Shown here: positions 10,623 through 17,583 of the stretch, piece by piece | Numbering within the stretch: position 1 is the first letter of the stretch | Layout of the letters: each line of letters starts with the position of its first letter | Source of the DNA: Planctomycetaceae bacterium | Lineage (GTDB): Bacteria; Planctomycetota; UBA1135; GCA-002686595 | Direction: 5' to 3' | DNA: 54,540 nt | Assembly: GCA_016125265.1 (NCBI GenBank) | Contig: WGMC01000011.1 | Coordinates: 1 to 54,540 of the forward strand | Made by a program: the position numbers and the translations under genes | The notes under the pieces: generated by a model | Told to the model about the DNA's origin: nothing | What the model saw: the letters and a program-made list of their open reading frames with translations, nothing else | Database searches by the model: none

Positions 10623-12329
10623 ATGACCAGGTACCTGGTAACCAGCGCCCTCCCCTACGCCAACGGGCCCCTGCACTTCGGCCACATCGCCGGAGCCTAC
10701 TTGCCCGCGGACGTCTACGCGCGCACCCTGCGCCAGCAGGGCGAAGAGCTTCTGTTCGTGTGCGGCACCGACGAACACGGGGTTGCCATCACGCAGTCGG
10801 CCGAGCAAGCCGGCGTCGCCTACGCGGAATGGGTGGCCCGCTGGCGCGACCAAATCGGCGGCACGTTCGAGGCCCTGTCGATCCGGTTCGACGTCTGGTC
10901 CGGCACCAGCGTCGCCCCGCGCCACGGGGAGTTCTCCAAGGAGTTCTTCCGGCGCCTCAACCGGAACGGCTACCTGGTGCGCCAAACCGCGGACCAGCTC
11001 TACAGCGCGGCCGAGGGTCAGTTCCTGGCGGACCGCTACGTGGTCGGAGGCTGCCCCAAGTGCGGCTACGAGAAGGCCCGCGGCGACGAGTGCCCGCGGT
11101 GCGGTTCCTGGCTCGACGCGCTCGAGCTGATCGAGCCGCGCTCGCGCCGCAGCGGGGCGCCGCTCGAGCGCCGCGCCACCACCCACTGGTACCTGGACCT
11201 GCCGAAGCTGCGGGACGAACACCTCGGCGCCTGGGTGGCGAACAAGGACTGGAAGCCCAACGTCGCGCCGTTCCTGAACGCGCTGGTCAAGGACACCCTT
11301 CCGCGGGCCATCACCCGCGACATGGCCTGGGGTGTGCCCCTGCCCGAGGACACGCCCGACTACGAGCCCGGCAAGGTGCTCTACGTCTGGTTCGACGCCC
11401 CCATCGGCTACGTGTCCATCACCGCCCAGTGGTGTGCCGAACGCGGTGACCCCGAGGGCTGGAAGCTGTGGTGGCAGTCGCCCGACACGCGCCTCGTGCA
11501 CTTCCTCGGCAAGGACAACATCCCGTTCCACGGCTTCGTGTTCCCCGCCATGCTCTACGGGCAGAAGCAGGACTACGTGCTGCCATGGGCCGTGCCCGCC
11601 AACGAGTTCTACAACCTGGAGGGCAAGAAGTTCTCGACCTCCGAGGGCTGGACGATTCCGCTCGAGGCGTTCCTCGCGCGCCACGACCCCGAGGTCGCGC
11701 GTTTCTATCTCCTCGCGAGTTGCCCCGAAACCGCCGACAGCGAGTGGCTTTGGCAGGGGTACCAATCGGCCGCCGGCCAACTGGCCGATGCGATTGGCAA
11801 CCTGGCCACACGCGTGCTGCGGTTCGTCGCCAAGAACGCGGAGAACCGCGTGCCCGCGTTCGAACCGGTGGCCGGAGCCGCGGACGAGCGTTTCCTGCTC
11901 GAGCAGTGCGGCCCCATCGGCGACCCGGGCGAACACGTGCGCGGATTCCGCTTCCGCAGGGCAGCCGAGGCGCTGATCCAGAACGCGACGCTGGGCAACG
12001 TCTTCGTGGACCGCATGGCTCCCTGGACCCTGCGCAAGCAGGACCCGGAGCGAGCCCTCCTCGTGCTGCACCTGGCCGTGCAGTGGATCGCAAACCTCGC
12101 CCGTTGGCTGGCCCCGGTCTGCCCGGGCAAGGCCCAATCCCTGTGGGCCATGTGTGGCGGCCAGGGCGCTGTCGCCGACCAGGGTTGGCCCGCGGACCTC
12201 GTGCCGGGAGGCGCGTGGCGGCCGATACCGGCGGGCACGCCGCTCGGCGAGATCACGGCCCTCTTCCGCAAACTTGACGACACCGAGGTCGCCGCCGAAC
12301 AGGCCGCCCTCGGCCAACCCCCTTCCTGA
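10623..12329 (+). CDS. metG: Methionyl-tRNA synthetase
   Basis: MetG charges tRNA-Met with methionine using ATP. The 568-residue class I synthetase shows the HIGH motif as HFGH (residues 18-21), the methionine site context CGTDEHGVAI, a zinc knuckle with CxxC pairs (Cys144/147 and Cys157/160), and the KMSKS loop as KFSTS (336-340). KFSTS is a known variant in MetRS. The zinc-binding insertion places it with the long MetRS subgroup. The C-terminal EMAP-type tRNA-binding domain of E. coli MetRS (about 676 residues) is absent; the protein ends after the anticodon-binding helical domain. A strong hairpin follows at 12381. Confidence 0.96.
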   Translation: MTRYLVTSALPYANGPLHFGHIAGAYLPADVYARTLRQQGEELLFVCGTDEHGVAITQSAEQAGVAYAEWVARWRDQIGGTFEALSIRFDVWSGTSVAPRHGEFSKEFFRRLNRNGYLVRQTADQLYSAAEGQFLADRYVVGGCPKCGYEKARGDECPRCGSWLDALELIEPRSRRSGAPLERRATTHWYLDLPKLRDEHLGAWVANKDWKPNVAPFLNALVKDTLPRAITRDMAWGVPLPEDTPDYEPGKVLYVWFDAPIGYVSITAQWCAERGDPEGWKLWWQSPDTRLVHFLGKDNIPFHGFVFPAMLYGQKQDYVLPWAVPANEFYNLEGKKFSTSEGWTIPLEAFLARHDPEVARFYLLASCPETADSEWLWQGYQSAAGQLADAIGNLATRVLRFVAKNAENRVPAFEPVAGAADERFLLEQCGPIGDPGEHVRGFRFRRAAEALIQNATLGNVFVDRMAPWTLRKQDPERALLVLHLAVQWIANLARWLAPVCPGKAQSLWAMCGGQGAVADQGWPADLVPGGAWRPIPAGTPLGEITALFRKLDDTEVAAEQAALGQPPS

Positions 12330-12380
12330 CCGGGCCCGGCAATCGGCTCGGCTGGACGAGCGCCCGCGGCACCCAAGACT

Positions 12381-12414
12381 GAGGCCCGAACCCGTCGAAA
12401 CGGGTCCGGGCCTC
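12381..12414. terminator. Hairpin terminator between convergent genes
   Basis: GAGGCCCG (12381-12388) pairs with CGGGCCTC (12407-12414), and ACCCGT (12390-12395) pairs with ACGGGT (12400-12405). One A/C mismatch interrupts the stem, and the loop is CGAA. There is no T-run on either side. It lies 52 bases after the metG stop and before the convergent histone-like gene, so it probably serves as a two-way terminator. Confidence 0.75.
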
Positions 12415-12535
12415 GGTACGGTCATCGAACCCCGAGGGGTGCGATGCAACGGGAGGTCGAGGTCGCCCAGCGGGTGGGAGCGGCGCTTCTAGGGCACCGC
12501 TCACGCGCGGACGGACACCGTCGACCTACGCCCGA

Positions 12536-12706
12536 TCAGCGGCGACGGGTGGTGCCTTTGGCCTTGCGAGCGGTGCGCTTGCCGGCCTTCTTCGCCGCGC
12601 GCTTGCCCGCCTTCTTGGCGGTGCGCTTGGCGGCCTTCTTCGTCGTCTTCTTGGCCGCGCGCTTCGTGGTGCGCTTGGCGGCTTTTTTCGCAGCTTTCTT
12701 AGCCAT
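12536..12706 (-). CDS. Small Lys/Ala-rich histone H1-like DNA-binding protein
   Basis: This 56-residue gene begins MAKKAAKKAAKRTTKR and ends KGTTRRR. It consists almost entirely of four-residue units of the AAKK/TAKR/AGKR type; roughly half of all residues are Lys or Arg, with no aromatic or acidic residue. Such tails occur in eukaryotic H1 and in bacterial H1-like proteins (chlamydial Hc1/Hc2, AlgP, HU tails), where they bind and compact DNA. A near-perfect Shine-Dalgarno, AAGGAG, sits 9 bases before the ATG (complement 12718-12723), unusual for this window and consistent with high expression. The repeat is in frame with a proper stop (TGA, 12536-12538). It stands alone downstream of the MglA cluster, with its own 250-base upstream gap. 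Confidence 0.8.
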   Translation of the reverse strand: MAKKAAKKAAKRTTKRAAKKTTKKAAKRTAKKAGKRAAKKAGKRTARKAKGTTRRR

Positions 12707-12957
12707 CGGAGAATTCTCCTTGGGGACTCGGGAAAAGGTGGGCGCCTTCGGAGCGCCACTTCCTCGACATCACGAGGAGCATCGGCCACGCCCCGGCGCA
12801 CCTTGCCCGAGTTCTTCGAAACTGCTGGGAATGTGTCCCACGTTTGAGTCGAGCGCGGGACAACTGCTAGCGTCCGCGCGCCGATCCCGTCCCACGGAAT
12901 GTGGGACCGCGGCCGTCGCGTATGCCCACTGGCGTGGAGAACCGCGCGGCCCGACGG
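12707..12957. other. Leader of histone-like gene with inverted repeats
   Basis: Contains the Shine-Dalgarno of the histone-like gene and two short hairpins: TGGGA-ATGTG-TCCCA (12826-12840) and GTCCCAC-GGAAT-GTGGGAC (12889-12907, perfect). The second lies 50 bases after the stop of the roadblock gene at 12958 and may terminate that operon, though it lacks a T-run. The shared TCCCA/TGGGA half-sites could also be an operator. No clear promoter was found. Confidence 0.45.
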
Positions 12958-13455
12958 TCAAAAGAGCTGGTCGAGCGCGGCCGTTGCGTCGGCCGAGAAC
13001 TGGCTCGACAAACCGGCGGTCCGGTCCTCTTGGGACATGCTGTCGAACACGTCCGACAGGCGCTGGCAGGCCTCGGTGGCGTAGAAACGCACCAGCCCGA
13101 GGTTCGTGCGCTCGTCGAAGAGCACCGCGAGCAAAGTTCGCTCCCCCACCAGTTGGAGCTGGATGCTGTCGCGCTTGCCCTGGTGGAACATGACCGTGAA
13201 CTCGGCCTCGCCGAGGAGGCGCGCCATCTCCTTGGTGGCGGCGAACGAGCCGGCGATCAGAGCGGAAATCGAGTCGGCGGATGTGCCCACCGCTTCCCCG
13301 CGGCGGGTCACCTGGTGACCGTCGCGGTCGATGAGCAGGGCGCAACGCGCCTTGGAGAGCTCCAAGAAGGCGTCGAGCTCGCCGTTCAGGCGATCGACGT
13401 CCTTCTCGTAGAAGACCATGCGGTCGGCGCGAAGCTGTTGGTCGTGGATCCTCAT
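12958..13455 (-). CDS. Roadblock/LC7-like protein of MglA cluster
   Basis: A 165-residue protein starting MRIHDQQLRADRMVFYEKDV with AAAGGA about 6 bases upstream of the ATG. After a short helical N-terminus, the segment ARCALLIDRDGHQVTRRGE, the central SALIAGSFAATKEMARLLGE and the strand EFTVMFHQGKRDSIQLQLVGERTLLAVLFDE follow the roadblock/LC7 fold pattern seen in MglB. Roadblock proteins act as GTPase-activating or scaffolding partners of MglA-type GTPases, so it probably regulates the GTPase encoded upstream at 13536-14681. The gap from that gene is 80 bases. A C-terminal tail rich in Ser/Asp/Ala ends in LDQLF. Confidence 0.72.
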   Translation of the reverse strand: MRIHDQQLRADRMVFYEKDVDRLNGELDAFLELSKARCALLIDRDGHQVTRRGEAVGTSADSISALIAGSFAATKEMARLLGEAEFTVMFHQGKRDSIQLQLVGERTLLAVLFDERTNLGLVRFYATEACQRLSDVFDSMSQEDRTAGLSSQFSADATAALDQLF

Positions 13456-13535
13456 GTTCGTCCTTTGCGATGTTTCCGGGCGGATGGGCAGGAGTCGGCA
13501 GGCCTGGGTCGGTGTCGGCCCGGGCCACCCGGATG

Positions 13536-14681
13536 TCAGATGAAGTCCAGTGCGAACTTCGCAACCACCGCCCCGATCACGGCGGCGACGATGACAAAGG
13601 CAGCCGTCTTGGCGGTGCTCGGACCCGACGTGTTCAGTTTCGGCGCCGCGGCGCTGCTGGGCTGCGCTGCGGCGCGGCGCTTCGGCTGGGCCGCGGGGGC
13701 CGGAGCCTTCGCGGCTTTGGCCGGCTTCGCGGGCGCGGGTGCCGGCGCGGCTTGTGGGCGGGCAGCCGCGGGGCGCGGACGCTGGGCCGGCTTCGGCTGG
13801 GGAGCCGCTGCCGCGGCGTTCTGCATGAGCTGACCGGCGGGTGCGGAGGCCGGCGCGGAGCTGGGCTCGGCGGCCAGCGCGGCGGTGCGCGGCTGGAAAC
13901 CGGTCTGCTTCAAGGGCGCGCCGCTCGGGGCCGACGACGACGCCTGCGCGCCGGTCGGCTGCGGGCGAGTGCTCGCGGTCTGGGGCGCGCGTTGGGGCGC
14001 CGGCGGCATGGATGCCGGGCGCGGTTGCGGGCCGCTCGAGGTCACGCCCGGGCGCGCCGCGACCGAGTGGAACGCGGTCCGTCCGGTGCCGCCGCCGCAC
14101 TCGTTCTGGATGTTCTTGAGCACCGCCGCGGCGAGGCCCTTGAGCGTCGGGAACACCCCCTCACCCGTGGCGGCGCAGGCTTCGAACGTCTGCGCGCCGT
14201 TGAGGTTGAGCTGGGCCTCGAGCTCCTGCACGGGCAGCGCGTCCGGCAAGTCGCGTTTGTTGTACTGGATGACGTGCGGCAGCGTCGCGAGGCTCTTGCC
14301 GTACTCGTTCAAGTTCTCCTCGAGGTTGCGCAGCGACTCGAGGTTCTGCTCCATGCTCTTGGCCGAGGAGTCGGCGACGAAGATCACCCCGTCCACACCC
14401 TGGAGGACCAGCTTGCGCGTGGAGTTGTAGTACACCTGGCCGGGCACGGTGTACATCTGGAAGCAGGTCTTCATGCCCGCGATCGTGCCGAGATCGAGGG
14501 GCATGTAGTCGAAGAACAACGTGCGGTCGCCGTCCGTGCTGATGCTGGTCAGCTCCCCGCGGTTGTTCGACGGAGCCCGTTGGTGCACGACCTCCAGGTT
14601 GGTGGTCTTGCCCGACATGCCAGGACCGTAGTACACGATCTTGGCGTTGATTTGCTTCTGCGCAAAGTTGATCTGAACCAT
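13536..14681 (-). CDS. MglA-type small GTPase with C-terminal membrane anchor
   Basis: The first about 195 of 381 residues form an MglA/Ras-like GTPase: P-loop YYGPGMSGKTTNLE, switch region TSISTDGDRTLFFDY, the MglA-specific MYTVPGQVYYNSTRKLVLQG, GVDGVIFVADSS, and NKRDL for guanine recognition. MglA switches between GTP and GDP to control cell polarity and motility in Myxococcus and Thermus. Unlike those about 195-residue cytosolic proteins, this one continues with about 155 residues of Ala/Pro/Gln-rich linker and ends in a hydrophobic helix (TAAFVIVAAVIGAVVAKFAL, about 359-378), three residues from the C-terminus. That is a tail-anchored layout, tethering the GTPase to the cytoplasmic membrane. 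It starts 3 bases after the preceding roadblock gene. Confidence 0.88.
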   Translation of the reverse strand: MVQINFAQKQINAKIVYYGPGMSGKTTNLEVVHQRAPSNNRGELTSISTDGDRTLFFDYMPLDLGTIAGMKTCFQMYTVPGQVYYNSTRKLVLQGVDGVIFVADSSAKSMEQNLESLRNLEENLNEYGKSLATLPHVIQYNKRDLPDALPVQELEAQLNLNGAQTFEACAATGEGVFPTLKGLAAAVLKNIQNECGGGTGRTAFHSVAARPGVTSSGPQPRPASMPPAPQRAPQTASTRPQPTGAQASSSAPSGAPLKQTGFQPRTAALAAEPSSAPASAPAGQLMQNAAAAAPQPKPAQRPRPAAARPQAAPAPAPAKPAKAAKAPAPAAQPKRRAAAQPSSAAAPKLNTSGPSTAKTAAFVIVAAVIGAVVAKFALDFI

Positions 14682-14684
14682 CGC

Positions 14685-15191
14685 TCAAGTACCCGCCTGG
14701 TGGTGTCTGTCGTCTGTTGTCGTCCGCGCCTGCAGGGACCCTTCGTCGTCCGCCCCGGCGCCGCGAGGCAGCGCCGGCATCGGATCGGGACGGGAAGCCT
14801 GCGCGGCCGTGTCTCGTTCCTTACCCATTCCCTTCAGCGTGCGTTGGATGCGTGTCACCGCGCCGTCCATCGCCAATCGCAGCTCTTCGGGCCCCACTCC
14901 GGAATCGAGCAGGGCGATCAATACGGCACCGCGGGTGCCGAGCAGCACGAGGGTCCCGCGGGCCGCGCGCAGGACCAGACGCCGCGGCGCGTCCCAAGAG
15001 AGGCTGCCCACGGTGCGGGAGACCTCGTCCATCCAGGACGTGGCGATCGCCGCCAGGGCTTCCACGTCGTGCCCGTTGATGCCACCTTCGTTGGCCAGGC
15101 CGGGCACCGCGATCGGCACCCCGTCCACGGTCACCAGGCCCACCACGCGCACGCCCGGAACGCGGGCGATCGGCTCGAGGATCTCGATCAT
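14685..15191 (-). CDS. Roadblock/LC7-like protein (MglB-like)
   Basis: A 168-residue protein, MIEILEPIARVPGVRVVGLV, with the roadblock pattern VGLVTVDGVPIAVPG, then the helix VEALAAIATSWMDEVSRTVG, the strand RRLVLRAARGTLVLLGTRGAVLIALLD and an amphipathic last helix. An MglB-like role as GTPase regulator is inferred from the fold and from lying immediately upstream of the GTPase gene. GGAGGG (complement 15198-15203) is a strong Shine-Dalgarno. The ATG overlaps the stop of the upstream gene (ATGA), implying coupled translation. The last about 45 residues are polar and disordered-looking. Confidence 0.72.
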   Translation of the reverse strand: MIEILEPIARVPGVRVVGLVTVDGVPIAVPGLANEGGINGHDVEALAAIATSWMDEVSRTVGSLSWDAPRRLVLRAARGTLVLLGTRGAVLIALLDSGVGPEELRLAMDGAVTRIQRTLKGMGKERDTAAQASRPDPMPALPRGAGADDEGSLQARTTTDDRHHQAGT

Positions 15192-16261
15192 CGCATTCCC
15201 TCCGAAGTCCGCGCATTGGCGCCGGCCAGGTCCGCAAGGGCGACCTCGTGGTTGCGCTGCAGCTCCCCGTGGACCCACAGTGCACCCGCGTCGGATTCGC
15301 CGAGCGCGATCGCGAGCGTGCCGAAGCTGCCCTCGAGGCGCACGTCGAATGCTCGGCCGAGGCCGAGTTTGCGCGCCGCGGCGCGCGCGCCCTGGGTCAC
15401 GCTGCGCACGGCGCGCGCCGTGCGCTCGGCCGTGGCGCCGCGGGGACCCTGCACCAGGGCCGTGCCGCCGCGCAGGTAGAGGGCCGCGCGCACACCGCGC
15501 TCGCCCGCAAGTTGTCGCAGGGCCGGACGCACGTCGGCGGCGCTCTCGCGGCCGTCGCTGTGCTCCTCGTCCACGAGGCGCCCCGTGCGTTCCACCTCTC
15601 GGAGCGCGCTGTCGAGGTCGACGGAACGCTCGAGCAGGGGCTCGAGCGAGCGGAAGCGCGCCTCGAGCACGTAGTCGCCGGGCTGCAGTTCGAGCAACCG
15701 CGCGACCGTGCGCCGGGCCTCGGCCCAGGCGCCCACGGACACGAGGAGGTGGAGCCGCTGCTGGTACACACGGGCATCCGCGGGCAGGAGGATCTCGGCC
15801 TGTTGCAGCGCTTCGACGGCCTTGAGCCCGACCTCGCGGCCGCGGTCCGCGAGGAACCGCTCCACACGCACCTTGGCGAGCAGGAGCTGGGCTTCCCCCC
15901 CACCGCCGAGTTGCAGCCACTCGAGCGTCAGTTCCTCGGCGCGCTGGATCTGGCCGCCCTCGAGCAGCAGCTCCGCCAGCTCGCGCTGCGGTCCCGGGCG
16001 GGGCCCTTCGCGCAGTTCCTCGCGCAGCTCCGCGATGCGGTGCTCGCGCTGCTGGCGCCGCGCCCGCTCGGCCATGCGGAGCAACTCCGCGTTGCCGGGG
16101 AACTGCACCAGGCCCTCCTCGCAGACACGCAGGGCCTCGCGCATCTCGCCGAGCAGCGCGTGCTCCTGGGCGAGCAATCCGTAGTTGCTGGGGCTGGGCG
16201 TCCGGGAGACCCGTTGGCGGGCATCGCGGACACGTCCGCGGGACAGAATCTTGCGCATCAT
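15188..16261 (-). CDS. TPR-type protein with possible roadblock C-terminus
   Basis: A 357-residue protein starting MMRKILSRGRVRDARQR. Residues about 25-240 are helical repeats of TPR type (NYGLLAQEHALLGEMREALR, ELAELLLEGGQIQRAEELTL, LHLLVSVGAWAEARRTVARL). The last about 110 residues switch to an alpha/beta pattern (RAALYLRGGTALVQGP, then FGTLAIALGESDAGALWVHG) that resembles a roadblock/LC7 domain; this part is tentative. TPR scaffolds in MglA pathways can link the GTPase to effectors. It overlaps the next gene by four bases and follows the upstream TPR gene by 2 bases, so it sits firmly in the operon. Confidence 0.6.
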   Translation of the reverse strand: MMRKILSRGRVRDARQRVSRTPSPSNYGLLAQEHALLGEMREALRVCEEGLVQFPGNAELLRMAERARRQQREHRIAELREELREGPRPGPQRELAELLLEGGQIQRAEELTLEWLQLGGGGEAQLLLAKVRVERFLADRGREVGLKAVEALQQAEILLPADARVYQQRLHLLVSVGAWAEARRTVARLLELQPGDYVLEARFRSLEPLLERSVDLDSALREVERTGRLVDEEHSDGRESAADVRPALRQLAGERGVRAALYLRGGTALVQGPRGATAERTARAVRSVTQGARAAARKLGLGRAFDVRLEGSFGTLAIALGESDAGALWVHGELQRNHEVALADLAGANARTSEGMR

Positions 16262-16263
16262 GC

Positions 16264-17349
16264 TCACGGGGTCTCGCCGAGCATCCGCTCGAGCGCCTCC
16301 ACGTTTCGTTCTGCCCAGCCGCGTTCGGGCCAGGATTCGGAGGCCAACTCGAGGGCCGCGCGGAAGTGCGCGAGCGAAACCTCCCATTGGCCCAATTCCG
16401 CGGCGCGCGTCGCTGCCAGTTGGGCCGCGTCGGCCTGTTCGTCGCGGCGTTCCAGCGTCAGGCGCGAGCGCTCGCGCTCGGCCGCCTCGCGGCTGCGCAG
16501 GGCATCGATGCGCGCGCGCAGGCGACCGCGTTCCTCGAGCACCCGCAGTGTGCCGTGCCAAAGCGGATGGTCCGCCATGAACGCCTCCAAGCTCGCGAGG
16601 TGCGACTCGAGGTCCACGAGCACGGCCTCGGCCGGCGTGCCGAGCCGCGCGTAGGCCTGGGCGAGGCGCTGTTCGCGCAACACCGTGAGGCTCACTGCGA
16701 GGGAAACGCAGAGCGCCGCGATGCTGAAGCGCCGCCGGCGTTGCCGCGCGGCGCGCCGCTCGCCCTCCTCGAAACGCAGGTCGCGGATCATGCGCGCGAT
16801 GTCCTTGCGCGCCGGGTCCGCCACCAGGACTTCCTGCAACCACGGGATTGCCTCCGCGGGTTCGCCGGCGTCGATGCGTTCCTGGGCGCGCGCCACGTAG
16901 CGGCGCACGAGTTGGTCGAGTTCGCCGCTGCGGCGCAGGAGGGCCGCGAGGTCGCGCTCGACGGCGCGGCTCTCGCCGAACGAGGCGCTGAGCAGCGCCA
17001 AGAGCCCACGGGCGCGGTCCTCGCGCTCCTGGCGCTCGTAGAGGGCCGCGGCGCGCCGACCGTAGTTCACCATCGCGAGCCCGAGGCGCGCCACGGACTT
17101 GGGCTGTGCCAAGCCGAGCAGCACCAGGGCTTCCAGCACCTCCGGATCCTCCGCGCTGTCGCGGGCGGCGGCCACGAGCATCTCGAGGCAGGCCTCGGCC
17201 TGGCGGCGCTCGAGGCGCGTCAGTTCCTCGACGCGGCCCGCGAGGTAGCGCTCGGGCTCGGCCGGCCGCTCGTCGGCGCCGCGCACGGCGAGCACCACGT
17301 CGCTGAGGTTCCAGCCGGCGTTGGAGCGGGAGTGGGTAACGCTGTTCAT
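16264..17349 (-). CDS. Membrane TPR-like protein, first gene of MglA cluster
   Basis: A 361-residue protein, MNSVTHSRSNAGWNLSDVVL, with a helical cytoplasmic half of about 205 residues (TPR-like, including a unit AGEPAEAIPWLQEVLVADPARKDI cut short by a basic stretch RRAARQRRRRF). One membrane segment follows (FSIAALCVSLAVSLTVL, about 210-226), then a helical second half with a final TPR-like unit ELGQWEVSLAHFRAALELA. The basic stretch just before the membrane segment predicts the N-terminal half inside the cell. Function is not known; with the next four genes it forms a membrane-associated GTPase module. The start lacks a Shine-Dalgarno; an upstream ATG at 17499 would overlap the terminator region only slightly but adds no recognisable sequence. 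Confidence 0.6.
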   Translation of the reverse strand: MNSVTHSRSNAGWNLSDVVLAVRGADERPAEPERYLAGRVEELTRLERRQAEACLEMLVAAARDSAEDPEVLEALVLLGLAQPKSVARLGLAMVNYGRRAAALYERQEREDRARGLLALLSASFGESRAVERDLAALLRRSGELDQLVRRYVARAQERIDAGEPAEAIPWLQEVLVADPARKDIARMIRDLRFEEGERRAARQRRRRFSIAALCVSLAVSLTVLREQRLAQAYARLGTPAEAVLVDLESHLASLEAFMADHPLWHGTLRVLEERGRLRARIDALRSREAAERERSRLTLERRDEQADAAQLAATRAAELGQWEVSLAHFRAALELASESWPERGWAERNVEALERMLGETP

Positions 17350-17515
17350 CGGGGCGAATGGCAGGGCGCGACGCCGTTGGTCCGGTTCGAAGGCCCCGGG
17401 GCGGGACGCGTCAAGTGGCCGGATCGACCTCCGCGGTGGGCCCTCTGTAGGCAAAGTGAGGCTTCCACCTGGGCTGCCGGCCGAGGCTTCGGCGAACATC
17501 CTCCACCCAAGAGCA

Positions 17516-17548
17516 CGGCCACCCGCGGGGAGCTCCCGCGGGTGGCCG
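17516..17548. terminator. Perfect 14-bp stem terminator
   Basis: CGGCCACCCGCGGG (17516-17529) pairs perfectly with CCCGCGGGTGGCCG (17535-17548) across a GAGCT loop. TTT follows on the plus strand; on the minus strand the hairpin is followed by TGCTCTTG. It sits 35 bases after the stop of the Ig-repeat lipoprotein gene and upstream of the MglA cluster, separating the two minus-strand units. Confidence 0.88.
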
Positions 17549-17583
17549 TTTGCCTTCCAGGACTGCTTCGGAACCCCTGGGAA

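Noticed and set aside
12526..12801. Arg/Pro-rich 91-codon frame over the histone-like gene
   Set aside because: Shadow frame of the Lys/Ala repeat; the 12536-12706 frame has the Shine-Dalgarno, the ATG and the regular AAKK pattern.
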